Shown in pieces: positions 24,165 through 31,872 of a stretch of DNA of 64,000 bases (positions are counted from its first letter, which is position 1; every line of letters starts with the position of its first letter). The translations under genes and the position numbers were made by a program. Source of the DNA: Vagococcus zengguangii (GTDB taxonomy: Bacteria; Bacillota; Bacilli; Lactobacillales; Vagococcaceae); contig NZ_CP039712.1 of NCBI RefSeq assembly GCF_005145005.1, positions 403,001 through 467,000 of the forward strand. Reading direction: 5' to 3'. Under the pieces are notes generated by a model. The model worked only from the letters and a program-made list of their open reading frames with translations. It searched no databases and was not told the origin of the DNA.

Positions 24165-24210
24165 GAAATATTATTTTCAAAACAATCTATTTATATTGAA
24201 ATATTATTCC
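24165..24210. promoter_or_regulatory. Putative MurR-type operator repeats
   Basis: GAAATATTATTTTC (24165-24178, nearly palindromic) and GAAATATTATTCC (24198-24210) are 33 bases apart, three helical turns, and the second overlaps the -35 box of murQ. A MurR-like repressor gene follows murQ, so it is the likely binder. Confidence 0.55.
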
Positions 24211-24224
24211 TTTTGTCTTATAAT
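24196..24224 (+). promoter_or_regulatory. Promoter of murQ
   Basis: TTGAAA (24196-24201) and a perfect TATAAT (24219-24224) with a 17-base spacer. Confidence 0.85.
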
Positions 24225-24258
24225 AAATGAAAAGAACGTTTTTATTAAGGAGACTAGG

Positions 24259-25149
24259 ATGAATTTAGATAATTTAACAACTGAAAAAAGAAATTCACGA
24301 ACCACTCATTTAGATGAAATGTCGACACAAGAGATTTTAATGATTATGAATGAAGAGGATGCTAAAGTACCATTAGCGATTAAAGAAAGCTTAGCTCAAA
24401 TTGAACAAGTCGTACACAAAATTATTGAGTCTTTTAAACAAGGTGGGCGTCTAATTTATATTGGTGCAGGCACGAGTGGTCGACTAGGTATTTTGGATGC
24501 TGTAGAATGTGTGCCGACCTTTGGAACGAAGCCGGAACAAGTCCAAGGTTTAATTGCAGGTGGCTTAGATGCTATGATGGTTGCGGTTGAAGGAGCTGAA
24601 GATTCTGAATCTTTAGCACAAACTGATTTAGCAGCGATAGGATTGAATGAAACGGATATCGTAATTGGTATTGCAGCAAGTGGCCGTACTCCCTATGTCA
24701 TCGGTGGTTTGGAATATGCCAAAGAAGTCGGCGCGACTCGAGCGACTGTAGCATGTAATAAAAATGCCAAAATCAGCCAATATGCGGAGTTCCCAATTGA
24801 AGTTGAAGTCGGCGCTGAAATCTTAACAGGTTCCACTCGTTTAAAATCTGGTACAGCTCAAAAATTAGTATTAAATATGTTATCAACTGCTTCTATGATA
24901 GGAATTGGAAAAGTCTATAAAAATCTGATGGTGGATGTCCAACCTACCAACGAGAAATTAGTTGAACGTGCTAAACGAATTATTATGGAAGCAACGGAAT
25001 GTTCTTATGAAGTAGCGAGTCAAAAGTATCTTGAAGCTAATCAAGAGGTGAAATTAGCTATTGTGATGATTTTAACGGATAGTACGAAAGAAGTGGCGGC
25101 TGAAAAATTAATCGCGGGTCAAGGTTTTGTTAGAAAAGCGATCAACTAA
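24259..25149 (+). CDS. murQ: N-acetylmuramic acid 6-phosphate etherase
   Basis: This cytosolic lyase splits the lactyl ether of MurNAc-6-phosphate, giving GlcNAc-6-phosphate and D-lactate, a central step of peptidoglycan sugar recycling. At 296 residues it has the full length. The N-terminus LTTEKRNSRTTHLDEMSTQEIL is nearly the family signature; the SIS domain has YIGAGTSGRLGILDA and IGIAASGRTPYV. The frame opens at 24163 inside the promoter; the AAGGAGA at 24247-24253 fixes the ATG at 24259. Its substrate can come from the MupG and AnmK enzymes encoded at 50.8-53 kb. A MurR-like regulator gene follows. Confidence 0.96.
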   Translation: MNLDNLTTEKRNSRTTHLDEMSTQEILMIMNEEDAKVPLAIKESLAQIEQVVHKIIESFKQGGRLIYIGAGTSGRLGILDAVECVPTFGTKPEQVQGLIAGGLDAMMVAVEGAEDSESLAQTDLAAIGLNETDIVIGIAASGRTPYVIGGLEYAKEVGATRATVACNKNAKISQYAEFPIEVEVGAEILTGSTRLKSGTAQKLVLNMLSTASMIGIGKVYKNLMVDVQPTNEKLVERAKRIIMEATECSYEVASQKYLEANQEVKLAIVMILTDSTKEVAAEKLIAGQGFVRKAIN

Positions 25150-25209
25150 TTATTTTTGTTGTTAAAAAAAGTTTTTTTGTATTAATTTTTTTCGAATTTT
25201 AAGAGAAGT

Positions 25210-25249
25210 ACGGTATAATGTTTAGGACTAAAACATTATACCGTTTTTT
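25210..25249 (+). terminator. Hairpin between murQ and the MurR-like gene
   Basis: A perfect 13-bp stem (CGGTATAATGTTT at 25211-25223 with its complement at 25231-25243) followed by TTTTTT. It is a good murQ terminator. Its left arm also contains TATAAT (25214-25219), so the same DNA could hold a -10 box for the next gene, although no good -35 is present. Confidence 0.8.
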
Positions 25250-25278
25250 AGAATATAAATAGAACAAGGAGGGATTTT

Positions 25279-26142
25279 GTGAGTTTAGATGGTAAACATA
25301 TCCATAATCGTGTACTAAGTGTCCAATCAACCTTATCAAAAGCAGAACGTAAAATTGCTGATTATATTTTGAATGAGCCACAAGCAGCGATTACGATGAC
25401 TGCTAGTCAGCTAGCCAAAGCGTCTGATACATCACCAGCATCTGTTATTCGCTTTTGCCGTTCGATTGGGATTAGTAGTTTTACTGAATTAAAAGTAAAA
25501 TTATCGGCTGAGCTAGATGCACCAAGCGTTTCATCCTATTCAGATATTACACCCAACGAATCACCTGATACCATTAAAAATAAATTATTGAACAATGCCA
25601 TTCATACTTTGACCGAAACGGTCCAATTAATGGATGAGTCTGTGAATGCGACAGTTGATGCGCTTTATCAAACGGATATGTTATTTGTGTATGGGATTGG
25701 GGCATCTGGTATTGTAGCAGAAAATATTGCTCAAAAATTTAATCGTGTCGGCAAGACAGCAATGGCCTTTCAAGATCATCACTTACTATTAACGACAATG
25801 TCTTCGTTAGGTAAAAACGGCTTATTAATGGTCGTTTCTAATTCTGGTGAAACATCAGAGATTCTACACATTGTCAAAATCGCTAAACAAATAGGCTGTC
25901 AAACAGTAGGTGTCACACAATTTGGTAAAAGCCCACTAAATCAGCTAGTTGATTGGTCGTTACACACCTATAATGCTAACGAAGGAAACTTCAGAAGTGC
26001 CGCAACAAGTTCATTATTGAATCAATTTATGGTTATTGATATTTTGTTCTATAATTATGTGACGAAGTATTATCAGGAATTTGAAGAGAAAATTGTCAAT
26101 TCACGTGAGATGATTCAATTATTTGAAGATTTAATTAAATAA
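25279..26142 (+). CDS. MurR/RpiR family transcriptional regulator
   Basis: A 287-residue regulator with an N-terminal HTH_6 domain (ASQLAKASDTSPASVIRFCR, about 35-54) and a C-terminal SIS domain (FVYGIGASGIVAENIAQKF; VVSNSGETSEI). Its place directly behind murQ argues that it senses MurNAc-6-phosphate as MurR does and represses murQ through the repeats at 24165-24210. The GTG at 25279 has AAGGAGGG upstream. It is the second RpiR-type regulator in the window. Whether it is expressed from its own promoter or by read-through from murQ is unclear. Confidence 0.9.
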   Translation: MSLDGKHIHNRVLSVQSTLSKAERKIADYILNEPQAAITMTASQLAKASDTSPASVIRFCRSIGISSFTELKVKLSAELDAPSVSSYSDITPNESPDTIKNKLLNNAIHTLTETVQLMDESVNATVDALYQTDMLFVYGIGASGIVAENIAQKFNRVGKTAMAFQDHHLLLTTMSSLGKNGLLMVVSNSGETSEILHIVKIAKQIGCQTVGVTQFGKSPLNQLVDWSLHTYNANEGNFRSAATSSLLNQFMVIDILFYNYVTKYYQEFEEKIVNSREMIQLFEDLIK

Positions 26143-26151
26143 GAATAAAGG

Positions 26152-26180
26152 AGTGGTTGTTGCCAAACGACCACTTTTTG
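26152..26180 (+). terminator. Terminator after the MurR-like gene
   Basis: AGTGGTTGTT and AACGACCACT (one G-U pair) with a four-base loop, followed by TTTTT. Confidence 0.75.
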
Positions 26181-26211
26181 CGTTAAGATTTAACTGAGAG
26201 GAGGGTTAAGT

Positions 26212-26772
26212 ATGAAAATGACCAAGGAAGATATTCATCAAGCAACGAGAAATTTGCTTTTAATTGGAGGGTATGATTACTTAACCTTCGCTAAACTATC
26301 ACAAGAGTTGGGAGTAACGCGTCCAGCTCTATATAAACATTATCCTACTAAAGATGAGTTGATTTTGGCGATGATGTCAGCTGAAATGACGTCATTTCTG
26401 GAGGATATGCCTGCTCTAATTGCTTCGAAGCCTACAGATATTTTGACAGTATTACTCAATAAGTTTTTAGAATTTGCGGATATTCACCGATTGTTAGAAA
26501 GCTTATACCGAATTGACTATGAAACGCGTCAAAAATTCCCTGATAGGATGTTAGCATTAAAACAGGCACATGAGATGTTTAAAGACTATTTAGATCAATT
26601 AATTGATCAAGCTAAAGCACAAAATGTCTTTAATAATGAGCTACCTAATGAATGGATTGTTAAGTTTTTAATGAACGCTATCCATATGATTGAAGACCGT
26701 CAAAACATTGAAGAAATTGATATTGTAAAAAAACTACTATTACATGGTCTAGCAAAACACGAAGATGAATAA
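26212..26772 (+). CDS. TetR family transcriptional regulator
   Basis: A 186-residue regulator. The N-terminal HTH is clear: FAKLSQELGVTRPALYKHYPTKDELI (about residues 26-51) matches the TetR signature. The C-terminal ligand domain is helical and not diagnostic. RBS GAGGAGG. It lies upstream of a MacB-like ABC transporter operon whose promoter is covered by a 28-bp palindrome, the likely operator. Ligand unknown; TetR proteins next to such ABC pairs commonly respond to the exported compound. Confidence 0.9.
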   Translation: MKMTKEDIHQATRNLLLIGGYDYLTFAKLSQELGVTRPALYKHYPTKDELILAMMSAEMTSFLEDMPALIASKPTDILTVLLNKFLEFADIHRLLESLYRIDYETRQKFPDRMLALKQAHEMFKDYLDQLIDQAKAQNVFNNELPNEWIVKFLMNAIHMIEDRQNIEEIDIVKKLLLHGLAKHEDE

Positions 26773-26779
26773 TATTAAG

Positions 26780-26810
26780 AAGTACAGTCTAAATGGGCTG
26801 TACTTTTTGT
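26780..26810 (+). terminator. Terminator after the TetR gene
   Basis: AAGTACAGTC and GGCTGTACTT (one G-U pair) with a six-base loop, followed by TTTGTTTTT. Confidence 0.8.
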
Positions 26811-26875
26811 TTTTATAAGATGACTTGGCTGAAAAACTGTTGGCGAAAAAGTATATAACAGAAAAAACAAAATAA

Positions 26876-26904
26876 TAGACAATGTTATCTTGCTTCTTTA
26901 TAAT
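26876..26904 (+). promoter_or_regulatory. Promoter of the MacB-like ABC operon
   Basis: TAGACA (26876-26881) and a perfect TATAAT (26899-26904), 17-base spacer. The -10 box is overlapped by the palindrome at 26903-26930. Confidence 0.85.
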
Positions 26905-26930
26905 AAAAGTTACGTTATAGTAACTTTTAT
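26903..26930. promoter_or_regulatory. TetR-type operator palindrome
   Basis: Two perfect 11-bp arms, ATAAAAGTTAC (26903-26913) and GTAACTTTTAT (26920-26930), around a six-base centre. It covers the end of the -10 box and the transcription start. The TetR protein encoded at 26212-26772 is the obvious candidate binder (inference). Confidence 0.75.
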
Positions 26931-26949
26931 TTTTATGAGGAGGAAAACA

Positions 26950-28071
26950 ATGTATTTAGCATGGAACGAAATTAAACGCAACAAAGGCAAATATACCATG
27001 ATTACCTTAATCGTCTTGTTGATCACGTGGTTAGTGTTCTTATTAACAGGGCTTGGTAATGGATTAAATGCTTTAAACGCGGCAGCAATTCAAAATATAA
27101 ACGGGGATCATTTAGTATTTGCTAAAGATTCAGATAACAAATTCACCAAATCAACATTTTCTGGTGAAGACTTAACAGAGATTAAAGCAGTTAAGGGTAT
27201 TGAAGATGCAACGTTAATGGGTTCACACATGTCTTCAGCTACTAATGAAACAAACGGTAGCGACAAAAAAGTCGATATAACGGTTGTAGGGATTACTAAC
27301 AACTCATTTATCGAACCTAAGGTCACTGAAGGGGTAGCACTTAATAAAGCAAACCATAACGACGTGATTGTTGCGGATGCCATTAAAAACGAAGGCTACA
27401 AATTAGGCGATGAAATCAAAATTTCAGGTTCTGACGAGATTTTCACCATTGTCGGCTTTGTAGAAAAAAATACGTTCAACCATTTACCAACTGTTTGGTT
27501 ACCGTTAGCAACATGGCAAGAAATGCGTTATGCAGCGCCAGGTTCTGATGATGGTCAAAAAAATCCAGTTAATACGGTTGTCTTACAAACAAATGACGAC
27601 TTTAAACCTGAAAATTTAGAAAAAGAAGTAAAAGGTGTGCAAGTCGCTACAAGAAAACAAGCTGTAGCCTCAATGCCTGGTTATAAAGAAGAAAACGGGA
27701 CCATCATGTTAATGTTAGCTTTCTTAGTTGCTATTTCTGCAGTGATTATCGGGGTATTCTTCTATGTGTTAACAATGCAAAAAATCCCACAATTTGGTGT
27801 CATGAAAGCTATCGGCGCAAGCAATGGCTTCATTTCAAAAATTGTGGTAGGGCAAGTAACCATCATTACCTTAATTGGTATTATCTTAGGTGCTTTAGCA
27901 ACTTATGGTATCGCAGTGATTTTACCAGCCGGTATGCCATTTGCTTTAGATAACAAAATGGTCTTATTATATGGTTTACTATTGTTTGCTATCAGCTTAA
28001 TTAGTACGCTATTTTCTGTTAGACAAATTGTCAAAGTCGATCCTTTAATCGCATTGGGGAGAGTGGAATAA
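26950..28071 (+). CDS. ABC transporter permease (FtsX/MacB type)
   Basis: A 373-residue membrane protein with one N-terminal membrane segment (ITLIVLLITWLVFLLTGLGNGL), an extracellular domain of about 200 residues, then three C-terminal segments including the FtsX-type MKAIGASNGFI coupling motif. This is the type VII (mechanotransmission) ABC plan. The frame opens at 26890 inside the promoter; GAGGAGGAAA at 26936-26945 fixes the ATG at 26950. The stop codon overlaps the ATPase start as TAATG. Probably a multidrug, peptide or lipoprotein-related exporter controlled by the upstream TetR; substrate unknown. Confidence 0.88.
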   Translation: MYLAWNEIKRNKGKYTMITLIVLLITWLVFLLTGLGNGLNALNAAAIQNINGDHLVFAKDSDNKFTKSTFSGEDLTEIKAVKGIEDATLMGSHMSSATNETNGSDKKVDITVVGITNNSFIEPKVTEGVALNKANHNDVIVADAIKNEGYKLGDEIKISGSDEIFTIVGFVEKNTFNHLPTVWLPLATWQEMRYAAPGSDDGQKNPVNTVVLQTNDDFKPENLEKEVKGVQVATRKQAVASMPGYKEENGTIMLMLAFLVAISAVIIGVFFYVLTMQKIPQFGVMKAIGASNGFISKIVVGQVTIITLIGIILGALATYGIAVILPAGMPFALDNKMVLLYGLLLFAISLISTLFSVRQIVKVDPLIALGRVE

Positions 28072-28760
28072 TGTCAAAATCATTAGAATTAATCAATGTA
28101 AGTAAAATTTATCAAGAAGATAATCAAGAACAAGTTATCGCGTTAGATAACGTGTCAATCGAAGTGGAGCCAGGTGAGTTAGTCGCATTAGTTGGTCCTT
28201 CAGGTTCAGGTAAAAGTACCTTCTTGTCAATTGCAGGTGCGTTATTACAACCAACAACGGGTGATGTTAAAATCGATGGTCAAAGTTTAACCAGCTTAAA
28301 TGCTAAACAATTATCAACTTTACGTTTAGATAAAATTGGTTTCATCTTACAATCTTCAAACTTAGTACCTTACTTAACAGTCTTAGACCAATTATTAGTG
28401 GTTAGCCGTATGAAAGGCAAAAAAGCCAAAGAAACGGAAGACTTAGCCAAAGAATTATTAAGTGAGCTAGGTTTAGAAAAGCAATTACATAAATTACCAC
28501 ATGAATTATCAGGTGGTCAAAAACAACGTGTTGCCATTGGGCGAGCGTTAATGAATGACCCAGAATTAATTTTAGCCGACGAACCAACGGCAAGCTTAGA
28601 TTCTAAAAAAGCTTATGAAGTTGTTGAGTTATTAAGAAAAGAAACGAAAAATCGTAATAAAGCCGCGATTATGGTAACCCATGATGAGCGTATGCTAGCG
28701 TTTTGTGACCGTGTTTATTACATGAACGACGGTCAGTTATCAACAAAACCTTCACACTAA
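28071..28760 (+). CDS. ABC transporter ATP-binding protein (LolD/MacB-type)
   Basis: A 229-residue ATPase with Walker A GPSGSGKST (about 42-50), Q-loop FILQSSNLVPYL, signature ELSGGQKQR, Walker B LILADEPTASLD and H-loop MVTHDERM. This set of motifs is characteristic of the LolD/MacB/FtsE group that partners FtsX-type permeases. It overlaps the permease gene by one base and completes the operon. The 3' end runs into a hairpin that also encloses the promoter of the next gene. Confidence 0.92.
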   Translation: MSKSLELINVSKIYQEDNQEQVIALDNVSIEVEPGELVALVGPSGSGKSTFLSIAGALLQPTTGDVKIDGQSLTSLNAKQLSTLRLDKIGFILQSSNLVPYLTVLDQLLVVSRMKGKKAKETEDLAKELLSELGLEKQLHKLPHELSGGQKQRVAIGRALMNDPELILADEPTASLDSKKAYEVVELLRKETKNRNKAAIMVTHDERMLAFCDRVYYMNDGQLSTKPSH

Positions 28761-28766
28761 GCTGTT

Positions 28767-28818
28767 TAAATCGCCTCTTTTTGCTATAATATACATAGTA
28801 AAAGGGGGCGATTTTTTT
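28767..28818 (+). terminator. Terminator hairpin with a promoter in its loop
   Basis: Left arm AAATCGCC-TC-TTTTTG (about 28768-28782) pairs with CAAA-type right arm AAAAGGGGGCGATTT (28800-28815), followed by TTTT. The loop carries TGCTATAAT. The right arm contains the ribosome binding site of the 28817 gene. Confidence 0.65.
28782..28790 (+). promoter_or_regulatory. Extended -10 promoter of the small hypothetical gene
   Basis: TGCTATAAT is a perfect extended -10 element; no good -35 is seen. Transcription would begin near 28797, after the left arm of the hairpin, leaving the GGGGG ribosome binding site unpaired. Confidence 0.6.
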
Positions 28819-29134
28819 GAAACAAACTCAAATTAATTGGTTAAAAGAGCATTTTTCTGAAACAAGTGAATACCTAGGGGATGGCTATTATCGTTTTCGT
28901 AAGAGTGATGAAGCAAGCTACGAGCTAGCATTCCTAGTGCCATGCGCTTGTGGGTCTAATAATGTCCATCCACAAATTACGTTAGAAAATCACGGGAGTG
29001 AATATATTGCGACTAAGCTCATTGATATGGAAGTGACACCACCGATTGTTTTAACACGAAATGGTGAAACCAGTGAGGAAATCGATCAAGCTTTAGCTGA
29101 CTTGTTGAAAAAATTTGAAGACGTAAAAAAATAA
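28817..29134 (+). CDS. Hypothetical protein, 105 aa
   Basis: I do not recognise a named family. The protein is small, soluble and acidic, with a Cys-containing PCACGSNN stretch in the middle and a helical C-terminus rich in Asp, Glu and Lys. Coding character is supported by a strong AAAGGGGGCG ribosome binding site seven bases before a TTG start, absence of a competing frame, and a terminator directly after it. No ATG lies near the start. Two cysteines separated by one residue are too few to claim a metal site. Confidence 0.7.
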   Translation: MKQTQINWLKEHFSETSEYLGDGYYRFRKSDEASYELAFLVPCACGSNNVHPQITLENHGSEYIATKLIDMEVTPPIVLTRNGETSEEIDQALADLLKKFEDVKK

Positions 29135-29167
29135 ACCGTTGGGACTATAAATGTCCAACGGTTTTTT
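29133..29167. terminator. Bidirectional terminator
   Basis: AAACCGTTGGGAC and GTCCAACGGTTT (one bulged G) around a seven-base loop, with A-rich left and T-rich right flanks, between convergent genes. Confidence 0.87.
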
Positions 29168-29175
29168 CTATTCTT

Positions 29176-29895
29176 TTAGTTATTAAAGGCTTCTTCATAT
29201 AAGCCAGGTAAGGCTTCAAAATAGGTATCGTAAACTAAGTTAGCGCGGTCCACTAAATTTTCATCGGTTAGCGTCGTATCTGCTTGGTCAAAACGTAACC
29301 AACGATAATCACCAGTTTCTTGATCTTTTAAATAAATCATATGCATCATACTTGGTACGGCAATTTTATCTAATTTATAGCCGCTGTTGATAATAAAAAC
29401 AGTCAACCAATCGGGTAATTGTCCATCATCCTGAACTTCAAACCACATTGTTTGATGGAAATCTTCACCAAAACTACGATTGATTCGGCCATCAGTCGCT
29501 TCTAATAATTCAGCAGCAACAGTCGGTTCTAATCGATGACAGTTAGTGCAGCCATGTTTACTAATGACTAATGTCACCACACGTGGTAATTCTGCGGGTA
29601 ATTCCGGATTATCTTTAAAATTTACATCTAAGGCGTCACTTAATTTTTCTGGATCATAAGAGATATTCCCATAATTAGCGTGTGTGGTTGCATATTCTTC
29701 AACTGATTGAATTACGTGTTGGATATTATCAGTTTTATTTAATTGTTGGTAAGTTGCGGCAACTTTTACTTCAGATGTACTGGTGTCTGTTGCTGTAACA
29801 CTTGATTCAGTAGTTGTTTCAACAGCGGTAGCACAACCGGTTAATAAAACGGTAATTGTTGCTAAGCTTAGGTACCCTATCCATTTCTTTTTCAT
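29176..29895 (-). CDS. Thioredoxin-like surface lipoprotein
   Basis: A 239-residue predicted lipoprotein. The signal peptide ends in the lipobox LLTGC with Cys21 as the lipidated residue, followed by a Thr/Ser-rich linker (to about 48). The mature part contains VTLVISKHGCTNCHRLEP, a CxxC motif (Cys116, Cys119) after a hydrophobic beta strand, and VPSMM (Pro181) in the place of the thioredoxin cis-proline loop. I infer an extracellular thiol-disulfide or redox-sensing protein. The histidine after the second Cys (CTNCH) also resembles a CxxCH haem motif, but a haem protein is less likely here. No second redox partner is encoded beside it. The two-component genes lie upstream on the same strand, 96 bases away. 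Confidence 0.72.
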   Translation of the reverse strand: MKKKWIGYLSLATITVLLTGCATAVETTTESSVTATDTSTSEVKVAATYQQLNKTDNIQHVIQSVEEYATTHANYGNISYDPEKLSDALDVNFKDNPELPAELPRVVTLVISKHGCTNCHRLEPTVAAELLEATDGRINRSFGEDFHQTMWFEVQDDGQLPDWLTVFIINSGYKLDKIAVPSMMHMIYLKDQETGDYRWLRFDQADTTLTDENLVDRANLVYDTYFEALPGLYEEAFNN

Positions 29896-29991
29896 TATTT
29901 GTTCTCACTTTCTAACTGTTAGTGTCCCGTTATTTAAATAACTTCTATTTTAGAATACCAAATTTGTCAATGGTGTCAATAAATCAGTTTC

Positions 29992-31059
29992 CTAAAGGTT
30001 AGGTTGTGATTTTATAACAGCTTGTTCGAACGGAAGAAGAATGGTAAAGGTTGTTCCGACGTGTTCGGCTGATTCTAAAGAAATCGTTCCATATGACATA
30101 TCAATTATGCGTTTTACTAACGCTAGACCTAGACCATTTCCGAAAGTGTGACGAGTCCTATCACCTTGATAAAATTTATCAAAGGCTTTTTGTCTGACAC
30201 TATCACTCATGCCAATGCCAGTGTCCCGAATCACGACTTTTATTTGCTCGTTTTCGGTGGTTAATTGCACGTAAATCGAGTCATTTTCTTCAGAAAATTT
30301 AATGGCGTTACTAATTAGGTTATTCCAAACTTGAAAAAGAAGAGATTTATTTCCGTAGTAATCGAGGCGGTCCAATTCAAGTTGCAAATCAATTTGTTTT
30401 GCGGACCATTCTGGTTCAAGAAAAACAATGACTTGTCGCAGTTGTTCATCCAAACGGAAAAATTCTTTGTCCAGTGGCATCGTGTTGTTTTCAATTTTTG
30501 ATAATTGTAAAATGTTGCCGGTAAGTGTGGATAATTGATGGACGCTTTGAATAATCATTTGTGTATAATCTTGGCGTTCATAATCTTCAATATGTTCATC
30601 TTGCAAAAGTGTTGCATAGCCTTCGATCGCTGTTAAGGGTGTCTTGAACTCATGTGAGACATTGACGATAAAGTCATCGCGCAATGTTTCGATGCTACTT
30701 AATTCTTTGGTCATTTTGTTGAAATTCGTGTACAGTTCACGAATTTCCTTTGTATGTTGGTGCTCGTTTAATGCTACATCGAAATCACCTTGAGTGACCT
30801 TAGCTAAAGCCGCATTAAAATCTGTTAGCGGTTTTAGAATTTTACGGGCACTACCCGCAGATAAGACAGTCCCTATTAGCACACTGATCGTTAAGATTAA
30901 CGCGATGGGTAAGTAAGGATGCTGTTTATCAGGGTTGAAAACCTCAATCTGATATAAGAAAATAGCAATCGCGCCCACAATAACAGAGGTCATAATTAAT
31001 AGTAGAAAAGTGATGAGCGTATAGTGTAACCAAAGAAATGATCGTGTATTTTTTTTCAT
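29992..31059 (-). CDS. Sensor histidine kinase
   Basis: A 355-residue membrane kinase. Two N-terminal membrane segments (about 14-36 and 51-68) enclose a very short extracellular loop of about 14 residues. Then come HAMP (PLTDFNAALAKVTQGDF), HisKA with phospho-acceptor His136 (VSHEFKTPLTA), and the HATPase domain with N box NLISNAIKFS, DTGIGM and FGNGLGLALVK. The tiny external loop is typical of intramembrane-sensing kinases that respond to envelope stress or to an associated transporter. Its start overlaps the regulator stop codon by one base. A divergent ABC exporter operon lies beyond the regulator gene. Confidence 0.93.
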   Translation of the reverse strand: MKKNTRSFLWLHYTLITFLLLIMTSVIVGAIAIFLYQIEVFNPDKQHPYLPIALILTISVLIGTVLSAGSARKILKPLTDFNAALAKVTQGDFDVALNEHQHTKEIRELYTNFNKMTKELSSIETLRDDFIVNVSHEFKTPLTAIEGYATLLQDEHIEDYERQDYTQMIIQSVHQLSTLTGNILQLSKIENNTMPLDKEFFRLDEQLRQVIVFLEPEWSAKQIDLQLELDRLDYYGNKSLLFQVWNNLISNAIKFSEENDSIYVQLTTENEQIKVVIRDTGIGMSDSVRQKAFDKFYQGDRTRHTFGNGLGLALVKRIIDMSYGTISLESAEHVGTTFTILLPFEQAVIKSQPNL

Positions 31060-31730
31060 TAGTGCTTCACCGCCTTATAACCAAGTCCGCGAACCGTTAG
31101 AATGTCAAAATCTGTAACATCTTTTAGACGCTCACGAATTCGATTAACATGAACATCAATCGTACGCTCATCGCTGTGACTTTCTAGTCCCCAAAATTCA
31201 TCCATCAACTGTTGACGAGTGAAAATTTTATTTGGATAAGAAATTAATTTATATAGTATTTGAAATTCTTTTTGGGGTAAAATAATGGCTTCTCCATTAA
31301 AATGAACGGTTAAAGAATCATATTCTAGAACAGTGTGTTCTAACTCTATTTTTTTCTCTACTGCAATTTTAGCGCGTTTAAGTAGTGCGCGTACGCGTAA
31401 GACGAGTTCGTTGACGTTGATTGGTTTGACCATATAGTCGTCAGCGCCGATGTCAAATCCTTTTTCTAACATTTGATAGGAATCTTTAGCAGTAATCATC
31501 AGTACCGGCGTTTCATATTTTGCATCACGTAAGCTTTCAACTAACTCATAACCATCAATTTTTGGCATCATGATATCTGATATGATGAGATCAATGTGCT
31601 GGTTTTCAAGAATAGATAACGCTTCCTCACCGTTAAATGCTGAATAGACGTTATATTGATGACGTGTTAGAACTGTGCTAAAGAGCTTATTAAGTTGGGT
31701 GTCATCTTCCACAATTAAGATTGAATTCAT
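31059..31730 (-). CDS. OmpR/PhoB family response regulator
   Basis: A 223-residue regulator with a receiver domain (acidic pocket E8-D9-D10, phospho-acceptor Asp52 in ISDIMMP, Lys in VKPIN) and a C-terminal winged helix of the OmpR type (SDERTIDVHVNRIRERL). RBS AAGGAGCG before the ATG at 31730. It is the first gene of the two-gene operon with the kinase. It is divergent from the heterodimeric ABC exporter genes across about 140 AT-rich bases, so those genes are a plausible target. Confidence 0.94.
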   Translation of the reverse strand: MNSILIVEDDTQLNKLFSTVLTRHQYNVYSAFNGEEALSILENQHIDLIISDIMMPKIDGYELVESLRDAKYETPVLMITAKDSYQMLEKGFDIGADDYMVKPINVNELVLRVRALLKRAKIAVEKKIELEHTVLEYDSLTVHFNGEAIILPQKEFQILYKLISYPNKIFTRQQLMDEFWGLESHSDERTIDVHVNRIRERLKDVTDFDILTVRGLGYKAVKH

Positions 31731-31872
31731 AATGGTGCGCTCCTTTTATGTATATTTTAATAAAATTAAGATAACAAATCGCAATATTGTTAATAAAGTT
31801 TATATTCAGTTAATATTATAGGCGTATAGTATAGGATATGCAAAAGCTATGAAAAAGAAGAGGAGGCCTCGC

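Noticed and set aside
29176-29895. Cytochrome c-type haem motif CTNCH in the lipoprotein
   Set aside because: CxxCH is present, but the hydrophobic strand before it and the later VPS loop fit a thioredoxin-like fold better, and no cytochrome maturation genes are seen.
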